Part shown: positions 58,509 to 64,000 of the stretch, piece after piece | How the letters are laid out: every line of letters starts with the position of its first letter | How positions within the stretch are numbered: position 1 is the first letter of the stretch | Source: Belnapia mucosa | Lineage (GTDB): Bacteria > Pseudomonadota > Alphaproteobacteria > Acetobacterales > Acetobacteraceae | Assembly: GCF_016775475.1 (NCBI RefSeq) | Contig: NZ_JAEUXJ010000014.1 | Coordinates: forward strand, 1 to 64,000 | Direction of reading: 5' to 3' | Length of the DNA: 64,000 nucleotides | The notes under the pieces: model-generated | The model's input: only the letters and a program-made list of their open reading frames with translations | Told to the model about the DNA's origin: nothing | The model's database searches: none | Translations under genes and position numbers: made by a program

Positions 58509-59699
58509 ATGGCCGCCCTCAGCACCGCCGTCCGCGACTACCGCTTCGGCCTCATGCAGGCCTTGATGGAGCGCGAGGGCTATGATGCCCTCGCCTTCAC
58601 CCAGGCCGACTTCTTCCAGTTCGCCACCAATTTTGCGACCGACGTGCAGACCTGGGAGCGTCCGATCGTCTGCATCGTGCCGCGCAACGGCACGCCCTTC
58701 GTCATCCTGAACGAGCTCTCGACCAACCACTGGCGCTTCGGCATCGAGGCGGAGAAGCTCTGGGTGACGGATGCGGAATTCTACGCCGAGCATCCGCGCC
58801 TGACCCGCCGGGTGCCACTGGTGACGCAATGGGCCGAGGCCGTGGCCGACCGCCTGCGCCGCGCCGGCCTTGCCCGCGCCCGGATCGGCGCCGATGCTCC
58901 CGGCGGCATGCTGGCCCGCGCCGCGGCCCTGCTGCCGCAGATGAAGCTGGAGGGTGCCACGGCCGGCTGCCGCAGCCTGCGCTGGGTGAAGCACCCCGAG
59001 GAGATCCGTCTCCTGCGCGAGATCGCCGGCCTGACCGACTGGGTCCAGGACCGCTACCGCGAGGCGATCCGCCCCGGCCGGCTGGTGCAGGAGATGGACA
59101 TGGCCATGGCCGCGGCGATGGCCGAGGAATCCGCCCGCCGCTTCCCGGGCGAGCATCTGGAGATCATGCGCTGCTGGACGCTGTCCGGCCCGGCCAGCTG
59201 CGCCCCGCATGGCGACGGGCGCTCCTCGGGCCAGCGGATCGAGAAGGGCCACGGCCTGGTCAACATCGTCATCCCCCGCGTGAACGGGCTGGTCGTGGAG
59301 AACGAGCGCACCTGGTTCTGCGGCAAGCCGGACAACCGCCAGGCCTTCCTGTTCGAGACCGCGCGCGCCGCGAACGAGGCCGCCTGCGAGGCGGCCATCA
59401 CCGGGCGCCCGGTTTGCGACATCGACGCGGCCGCCCAGGCGGTGATCGAGCGGGCCGGCTGTGCGGACCTCATCCTCCACCGCACCGGCCACGGCATGGG
59501 CACGCTCGGGCACGAATTCCCCGAGGACATGGCCTTCAACACCCGCCCGCTGCTGGAGAACGAGGTCTATTCGGCCGAGCCCGGGCTGTACCAATGGGGA
59601 TTGGGCGGCTTCCGCCACGACGACACGGTGGTGGTCGGGGCCCGGCCCGAGGTGCTGACGCGCGCCCCCAAGGACCTCGCCTCGCAGACGGTGGCATGA
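58509..59699 (+). CDS. M24 (creatinase/aminopeptidase-fold) hydrolase with altered metal ligands
   Basis: A 396-residue pita-bread-fold protein. The N-terminal domain (about 1-160) resembles creatinase/prolidase. The catalytic domain keeps HRTGHGMGTLGHE and ENEVYSAEPGLY. The two Asp ligands of ordinary M24 metallopeptidases are not found: the aligned strand reads LVNIVIPRVNGLVVENERTW, with Ile and Glu at those places, and the last Glu is Asp in FRHDD. Creatinase shows that the fold can work without metal, so C-N hydrolysis of a small amide or guanidino compound is more plausible than peptidase activity. First gene of the TetR-linked operon; overlaps the GAF gene (ATGA). Confidence 0.85.
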   Translation: MAALSTAVRDYRFGLMQALMEREGYDALAFTQADFFQFATNFATDVQTWERPIVCIVPRNGTPFVILNELSTNHWRFGIEAEKLWVTDAEFYAEHPRLTRRVPLVTQWAEAVADRLRRAGLARARIGADAPGGMLARAAALLPQMKLEGATAGCRSLRWVKHPEEIRLLREIAGLTDWVQDRYREAIRPGRLVQEMDMAMAAAMAEESARRFPGEHLEIMRCWTLSGPASCAPHGDGRSSGQRIEKGHGLVNIVIPRVNGLVVENERTWFCGKPDNRQAFLFETARAANEAACEAAITGRPVCDIDAAAQAVIERAGCADLILHRTGHGMGTLGHEFPEDMAFNTRPLLENEVYSAEPGLYQWGLGGFRHDDTVVVGARPEVLTRAPKDLASQTVA

Positions 59700-60193
59700 G
59701 CACGGAGCCGGTGCGGCGGGTGGCCGCCGCGCTCGCGGCCCCCGGCCAGCCGGGCTCCGGCCTGGCGGCACTGGACGTGGCGCTGGCCGATTCGGTCGGC
59801 CACCGCCTCTTCACCGTGCTGGTGCTCGACGAGGCGCGCGGCGTCAGCCGCCGCGCCTATACCAGCCAGCCGGAGGCCTATCCCGTCAGCGGGGAAAAGC
59901 CGCTGCGGCGCGATTCGGAATTCTACGCCCTGGTCGCCCGGCAGGGCCTGCCGCGCTTCTGCCGCGACCGCGGGGACATCATCCGCGCCTTCCCGGACCA
60001 CGAACTGATCCTCTCGCTGGGCTGCGAAGCCGCGGTGAACATGCCCGTGCGCTGGGACGGGCGGACGCTCGGTGCCCTGAACCTGCTGCACGCGGCGGGC
60101 CATTACACCGAGGCCCAACTTCCCGCGCTGTCGCTCTTCGCGGCGCTCGCCGTCGCGCCCATCCTGCACATCCTCGGAGAAGAGGGACGATGA
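59696..60193 (+). CDS. GAF domain-containing protein
   Basis: A 165-residue protein consisting of little more than one GAF-type domain: HRLFTVLVLDEARGVSRRAY in the first sheet, then LGCEAAVNMPVRWDGRTLGA LNLLHAAGHY and the terminal helix. There is no output domain, so it probably binds a small ligand as a sensor or a partner of the M24-like enzyme rather than signalling by itself. The start overlaps the upstream stop, and its own stop overlaps the next start, indicating tight co-translation. Confidence 0.8.
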   Translation: MSTEPVRRVAAALAAPGQPGSGLAALDVALADSVGHRLFTVLVLDEARGVSRRAYTSQPEAYPVSGEKPLRRDSEFYALVARQGLPRFCRDRGDIIRAFPDHELILSLGCEAAVNMPVRWDGRTLGALNLLHAAGHYTEAQLPALSLFAALAVAPILHILGEEGR

Positions 60194-61173
60194 CCCGCCC
60201 CGTCACGCGCCGCGCCGCCGGCGCAGTGTTCGCCGCCCTTGCCACCCCCGCGCTTGCCACCCCCGCCCTGGCGCAGGAGTCGGGGCAGCCGCTGCGCCTC
60301 ATCATTCCGCAGCCGCCGGGCGGCGCCACGGATATCCTGGCCCGCCTGGTCGCCGAACCGCTCTCGAAGGAATTGGGGCGGCCGGTGGTGGTCGAGAACC
60401 GGCCCGGCGCCAACGGCATCGTCTCCATCAACGCGCTGAAGCAGGCCCGGCCGGACGGCAGCACCGTGCTGCTGGGTGGGGTCTCGATCTTCAGCTTCAA
60501 CCCGAACCTCTACCCCAACCTCCCCTACGATCCGTGGCGGGACTTCGCCTGGATCGCGCCGATCGCCGACACGCCCTTCGTGGTGGTGGCGGGCCGCCGT
60601 ACCGGCATCAGGAGCCTGGAGGAATTCGTCGGGCGCGCCCGCGCCAAACCCGACAGCATCACCTATGGCAGCGCCGGGATCGGAAACTCGACGCATCTGG
60701 CGATGGAGATGATCGCCGAGAGCGCCGGGATCCGCCTGACCCATGTGCCCTTCGCCGGCTCGGCACCGGCGCTGACCAGCATCGTCGCCGGCGACACGGA
60801 TTCCATGGTGAATCCGCTCGGCAGCACCCTGCCGATGATCCGGGAGGGCGCGGTGGCCGCGCTCGCAACACTCGGGGCGGAGCGTTCTCCGGCGCTGCCC
60901 GATGTGCCCACGCTGCGCGAGACGGGACTGGCCGGCGTGACCATGCCCGGCTGGTATGCCTTCGTCGGCCCGGCCGGCATGCCGGCGCCGGTGGTGGAGC
61001 GGCTGAACGCCGCCACCCGCGCCGTGGTGGACAGCCCGGCCGTGACGCAACGCCTGCGCGAGGCGGTGCTGGAGCCGGTCTCCGGCTCGGCCGCCTATAT
61101 CCAGGACCGCGCCCGCTCGGAGAGCGACATGATGGCGGCCTTCATCCGCCGCCGCGGCATCAAGGTGGAATAG
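60190..61173 (+). CDS. Tripartite tricarboxylate transporter substrate-binding protein (Bug/TctC), first
   Basis: A 327-residue periplasmic binding protein. A signal peptide covers about 1-32 (ATPALATPALAQ). The mature part follows the Bug pattern: LIIPQPPGGATDILARLVAE, VVVENRPGANGIVSINALKQ, YGSAGIGNSTHLAMEMIA, HVPFAGSAPALTSIVAGDTD and WYAFVGPAGMPAPVVERLN. Bug proteins bind carboxylates or amides for TctAB-type carriers. No tctA/tctB genes are in the operon, so the carrier must be elsewhere or the protein acts as a sensor. Confidence 0.93.
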   Translation: MTRPVTRRAAGAVFAALATPALATPALAQESGQPLRLIIPQPPGGATDILARLVAEPLSKELGRPVVVENRPGANGIVSINALKQARPDGSTVLLGGVSIFSFNPNLYPNLPYDPWRDFAWIAPIADTPFVVVAGRRTGIRSLEEFVGRARAKPDSITYGSAGIGNSTHLAMEMIAESAGIRLTHVPFAGSAPALTSIVAGDTDSMVNPLGSTLPMIREGAVAALATLGAERSPALPDVPTLRETGLAGVTMPGWYAFVGPAGMPAPVVERLNAATRAVVDSPAVTQRLREAVLEPVSGSAAYIQDRARSESDMMAAFIRRRGIKVE

Positions 61174-61262
61174 CGCCATGTCCCGTCCCGAACGGCGCCT
61201 GGAGGCGGCGCCGCCCGCAACGCAACGGCTCGGCCGCTGGAACTCGTGAGGAACGACAGGTC

Positions 61263-62252
61263 ATGACACTCTCCCGCCGCGGCCTCGGCCTCGCCGCGCT
61301 CTCCGGGCTTGTCACGCCCGCGCTGGCCCAGGCGCAACCCTCGGCCCCCTGGCCGCAAGCCCAGCCCGTCCGCTTCGTCGTGCCCTTCGCGCCTGGCGGC
61401 ACCACCGACATCATCGCCCGGATCCTGATGGCCGATGTGTCCCGCCGGATCGGCCAGACGATCCTGGTGGAGAACCGCCCGGGCGCGGGGGCTACGCTCG
61501 GCACCGGCCAGGTCGCCCGCGCGGCGCCGGACGGCTACACGCTGGTGCTCTCGGTCATCAGCGCGATGGTGGTGGGCAAGGTGCTCTATGGCGAGCGCGT
61601 GACCTGGGACCCCGACCGGGACTTCGCGCACATCGCCATGGTAATGAGCACGCCCTACCTGATCCTCGTCCGCCCGGACCTGCCGATCCGCAGCCTGGCC
61701 GACCTCGTGGCCGAGGCGCGGCGCCAGCCGGACGCGCTGAGCTATGGCAGCGCCGGCATTGGCTCCATGCCGCACCTCGTGATGATGCGCTTCCTCGCCG
61801 CGGCCGGGATCACGATGACCCACGTGCCCTACCGGGGCGCGGCGCAGATCGCGACCGACATCGCGGGCGGCGTGCTGCCGATGATGGTGGACAGCCTGAC
61901 GGCGGCCAGCGCCAATATCCGCAGCGGCGCGCTGCGCCCGCTGGCGCATACCTGGCCCGAGCGCATCCCCGCCTTCCCGGAGATTCCGACCTTCCGCGAA
62001 CTGGGCTTCGGGGATCTGGTGGTGGACGGATGGTCCGGCGTCGCCGCGCCCGCGCGCACGCCGCGCCCGATCCAGGAGCGGCTGGCCGCCGCGATCCGCG
62101 AATCGCTGGAGACACCCGATGTCGTCCGCCGCTACGCCGAGACGGCGACCGCGCCGGGCCGCTTCTTCCTCGACGACGCGCAGCGCTTCGTGCGTGAGGA
62201 GCTGGTGGCCTGGACGCCCATCATCCGCGCCTCCGGCGCCACGGTGGACTGA
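61263..62252 (+). CDS. Tripartite tricarboxylate transporter substrate-binding protein (Bug/TctC), second
   Basis: A 329-residue Bug protein with signal peptide (MTLSRRGLGLAALSGLVTPA LAQAQ). It has FVVPFAPGGTTDIIARILMA, LVENRPGAGATLGTGQVARA, LSYGSAGIGSMPHLVMMRFL and THVPYRGAAQIATDIAGGVL. It differs clearly from the first copy, so the pair is not a recent tandem duplication and may bind different ligands. An 89-base gap separates them; the stop overlaps the flavin reductase start (TGATG). Confidence 0.93.
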   Translation: MTLSRRGLGLAALSGLVTPALAQAQPSAPWPQAQPVRFVVPFAPGGTTDIIARILMADVSRRIGQTILVENRPGAGATLGTGQVARAAPDGYTLVLSVISAMVVGKVLYGERVTWDPDRDFAHIAMVMSTPYLILVRPDLPIRSLADLVAEARRQPDALSYGSAGIGSMPHLVMMRFLAAAGITMTHVPYRGAAQIATDIAGGVLPMMVDSLTAASANIRSGALRPLAHTWPERIPAFPEIPTFRELGFGDLVVDGWSGVAAPARTPRPIQERLAAAIRESLETPDVVRRYAETATAPGRFFLDDAQRFVREELVAWTPIIRASGATVD

Positions 62253-62887
62253 TGTTCTACGAGCCGCGCCACGGCCACGGCCTGCCGCACGACCCCATCA
62301 AGGCGATCGTCGCGCCGCGCCCGATCGGCTGGATTTCCACCATCGATGCCGCCGGGCGCCCCAATCTCGCGCCCTACAGCTATTTCAACATGGTGCATAA
62401 CCGCCCGCCCATGGTGGCCTTCGGCAGCGAGGGGCTGAAGCATAGCGCGGCCAATGCCTTCGCCACGCGCGAATTCGTCTTCAACCTGGCGACGCGCCCG
62501 CTCTTCGCGGCGATGAATGCCAGTTCCGGCGATCTGCCGGAGGGCATGAACGAGTTCGATGCCGCCGGGCTTGCCGCCGTGCCCTCGCGCATGGTGCGCC
62601 CGCCGCGCGTGGCGGAGAGCCCCGCCGCCCTGGAATGCCGGGTGGTGCAGGCGATGAAGTTGAACGACCTGGACGGCCGCCCGACGGACGGCTTCCTCGT
62701 CATCGGCCAAGTGGTGGGAATCCACATCGACGACCGCTTCCTGATCGGCGGCCGGTTCGACGCAGTGGCAGCGCAGACCATCGCGCGCTGCGGCTACCGC
62801 GACTACACCCAGGTGACGGAGACGTTCGAGGCGCTACGACCCTCGGACCAGGGAAGGTTCCCGGACGCAAGCGACGCTGCACGATAG
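62252..62887 (+). CDS. Flavin reductase-like domain protein
   Basis: A 211-residue FMN-binding split-barrel protein. Characteristic parts are HDPIKAIVAPRPIGWISTID, GRPNLAPYSYFNMVHNRPPM, AFGSEGLKHSAANAFATREF, NLATRPLFAAMNASSG and the late LIGGRFDAVAAQTIARCGY. Such proteins either supply reduced flavin to a monooxygenase or act as flavin-bound oxidoreductases. No monooxygenase is present in the operon. Last gene of the TetR-linked unit. Confidence 0.9.
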   Translation: MFYEPRHGHGLPHDPIKAIVAPRPIGWISTIDAAGRPNLAPYSYFNMVHNRPPMVAFGSEGLKHSAANAFATREFVFNLATRPLFAAMNASSGDLPEGMNEFDAAGLAAVPSRMVRPPRVAESPAALECRVVQAMKLNDLDGRPTDGFLVIGQVVGIHIDDRFLIGGRFDAVAAQTIARCGYRDYTQVTETFEALRPSDQGRFPDASDAAR

Positions 62888-63194
62888 ACCATATCGAACG
62901 GGCGTAGGCCGCGCCGCGCGCGAGACGCCTGCACGGCCCGCAGGTCGCGCCGGTTCCAGGCCGCGATCCACTCCGCCGCGTGCCGGATCATTTGATCCCG
63001 ATCCAGGTGTGCCCGCTGGCGCGGCGCCGCGAGTGAGAACGGCGCGCGTCCGTTAACCGCCGTTCACTGAGGGGCCCGGCGGACGCCTTCGCATCGGCAC
63101 TCGCGATGGCCACCGCGGCACGCCTTGAGGTTACCTCACGCGCCGTGAGGAGTTCTCGCTCGCTGCCCCGGTGCCGTCCGACGACCATGGCGGC
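62888..63194. other. Gene-free stretch with possible SnoaL/NTF2 gene remnant
   Basis: About 300 bases without a convincing gene. On the minus strand from ATG 62991 the sequence reads MIRHAAEWIAAWNRRDLRAV before losing similarity. That start is typical of SnoaL/NTF2-like proteins, so a short N-terminal remnant may lie at about 62925-62991. Nothing else was recognised except the hairpin at 63134-63150. The stretch is GC-rich and shows no transfer signals. Confidence 0.35.
63134..63150. promoter_or_regulatory. Perfect inverted repeat upstream of the DUF1127 gene
   Basis: CCTCACG (63134-63140) and CGTGAGG (63144-63150) pair perfectly around a three-base loop, 44 bases ahead of the DUF1127 start. 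It could be an operator or an RNA hairpin in the leader, or a terminator for upstream transcription. The compact loop and the lack of a T-tract do not decide between these. Confidence 0.4.
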
Positions 63195-63509
63195 ATGACG
63201 ACTTTGGCACAGGCTCCTGCAACGCCAATCCGGAGAGAGACACAGGCGCCAGACGCCGCGTGTCATGAGAGCGCATCACCCACGGCGCGTGACCGCCTGG
63301 CGGAAGGGACCAATGGGGTGCCGGTCCCGCCGGATGCGCTGCATCGGGCCACGCCGCTTGGGCGTCTGGTCGCCACGATCCGGCTCTGGCGGCGCCGCGC
63401 GCGGGAGAGCCAGGAGCTCCTGGGCATGTCGGACGCGGCACTGCACGACATCGGGATTTCACGCAACGAGGCCTGGCGCGAGGCGAGGAAGCCGTCCTGG
63501 CGCGCCTAG
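63195..63509 (+). CDS. DUF1127 domain-containing small protein
   Basis: A 104-residue basic protein. Residues ~1-55 are low in recognisable features; the C-terminal ~47 residues are the DUF1127 (YjiS-like) module: TIRLWRRRARESQELLGMSD, AALHDIGISRNEAWREARKP. In alphaproteobacteria such Arg-rich proteins affect RNA turnover and phosphate or stress responses. ATG 63195 is used; a GTG at 63171 would add eight residues. The next gene starts 36 bases on. Confidence 0.8.
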   Translation: MTTLAQAPATPIRRETQAPDAACHESASPTARDRLAEGTNGVPVPPDALHRATPLGRLVATIRLWRRRARESQELLGMSDAALHDIGISRNEAWREARKPSWRA

Positions 63510-63545
63510 GCATGCGCCACCCTCCGGCACGACAAGGAGCAAGCC

Positions 63546-64000
63546 ATGATTTCGGACCCGGGGCATCAGCCGGCGCCGCTCCACATAGCCCGCGACGGCA
63601 GCGTCGCGATTGTCACGCTCACGCGCCCCGAGGCGCTCAATGCCCTGAGCAACGAGCTCATCGGCCGGCTCATGGACGCCCTCGATGCGTTGGAGCTCGA
63701 CGACGGGGTGCGCGCCATAGCGATCACTGGACGCGGGCGCGCCTTCAGCGCCGGGGCCGATATCAAGGGCTTTCTGCCGCATATGCGGGTGGGGCCGCGC
63801 GAGGCAGTCGCACATTTCCTGCGACCGGGGCAGCGGCTGACGGCGCGCGTCGAGGCCTTTCCAAAACCCATCATCGCCGCCGTGAACGGCCTCGCCTTCG
63901 GCGGGGGCTGCGAGCTGGTGGAGGCCACGCATATCGCGGTCGCTTCGACCTCGGCGGTCTTTGCAAAGGCCGAGATCAACATCGGGATCATCCCGACCTT
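63546..64000 (+). CDS. Enoyl-CoA hydratase/isomerase family protein (3' end beyond window)
   Basis: The first 151 codons of a crotonase-fold enzyme, cut by the right edge. Visible are VAIVTLTRPEALNALSNELI, the oxyanion loop ITGRGRAFSAGADIKGF, and KPIIAAVNGLAFGGGCELVE, with the first catalytic-position Glu region still intact at FAKAEINIGIIPTF. It acts on CoA thioesters in fatty-acid or aromatic-acid breakdown. A GGAGC ribosome-binding sequence precedes ATG 63546. Confidence 0.93.
   Translation, partial: MISDPGHQPAPLHIARDGSVAIVTLTRPEALNALSNELIGRLMDALDALELDDGVRAIAITGRGRAFSAGADIKGFLPHMRVGPREAVAHFLRPGQRLTARVEAFPKPIIAAVNGLAFGGGCELVEATHIAVASTSAVFAKAEINIGIIPT

Noticed and set aside
60190..62252. 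Possibility that one of the tandem Bug proteins is a degenerate copy
   Set aside because: Both have full length, signal peptides and all family motifs, and they are clearly diverged from each other.
1..64000. CRISPR arrays, tRNA or rRNA genes, prophage or defence islands
   Set aside because: No regularly spaced repeats, cloverleaf-like segments, rRNA signatures, integrases, phage structural genes, or known defence nucleases were seen; SbcCD is a housekeeping repair complex.

Overview
The window is a very GC-rich chromosomal segment from an alphaproteobacterium, most likely Rhodospirillales/Acetobacteraceae (Roseomonas-like). The reasons are the strong GC bias at third codon positions, the gpmI - EnvC-like - ctpA - YibQ-like - rppH gene order, several TctC/Bug-type binding proteins and CoxL-type molybdenum hydroxylases, and the DUF3649/PepSY/DUF3325 iron cassette. 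No rRNA, tRNA, CRISPR array, prophage or intact insertion sequence was seen. The taxonomic placement is inference from gene content.

Layout. 1-3.75 kb (minus): a Pal-type lipoprotein, then a DUF2491 / DUF350 / PspA-like membrane-stress cluster resembling the E. coli yjf genes. 3.8-4.2 kb: an IS5-type transposase remnant. 4.2-6.5 kb (minus): an N-carbamoyl-amino-acid hydrolase and an amidohydrolase. 6.8-9.6 kb (plus): two overlapping glycosyltransferases resembling the GlfT1/GlfT2 galactofuranosyltransferase pair. 9.7-13 kb: an esterase, NnrU, an SDR, a small membrane protein and a 2OG-Fe(II) oxygenase. 13.1-24.8 kb (plus): nine genes on one strand (gpmI, EnvC-like, ctpA, YibQ-like, rppH, lemA, M48 protease, sbcD, sbcC), ending at a strong hairpin.

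24.9-37.2 kb is an accessory catabolic area: a CoxL-type molybdenum hydroxylase subunit with an orphan ABC binding protein; a divergent two-gene unit of unknown function; then a GntR-controlled operon (FAH-family hydrolase, PuuE-like deacetylase, second molybdenum hydroxylase subunit, MFS transporter). Neither molybdenum subunit has its Fe-S or FAD partner here. 38-39.7 kb: a hexapeptide acetyltransferase and a DUF3891 protein. 39.7-47.9 kb: a complete potassium-uptake locus, with a KdpE-box-like promoter, an extra micro-ORF, kdpF, kdpA, kdpB, kdpC, kdpD and kdpE. 48-53.1 kb: a Fur-box-like site followed by a TonB receptor, DUF3649, PepSY, DUF3325 and DUF4198 iron-uptake operon.

53.1-57.4 kb: a hydroxyacid dehydrogenase, then a graveyard of fused gene ends (molybdenum hydroxylase C-terminus joined to two ABC-ATPase pieces, and across an SDR gene the tail of a peptide-binding protein), then a DAO-type oxidase. 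57.5-62.9 kb: a TetR regulator divergent from a tightly overlapping operon of an M24-like hydrolase with altered metal ligands, a GAF protein, two Bug binding proteins and a flavin reductase. The right edge has a DUF1127 protein and a truncated enoyl-CoA hydratase.

I did not find a clearly unprecedented system. The best leads are the two-gene unknown unit at 29.2-31.7 kb, the M24/GAF/Bug operon, the partnerless molybdenum hydroxylases, the GlfT-like pair outside Actinobacteria, and the micro-ORF between the Kdp promoter and kdpF.
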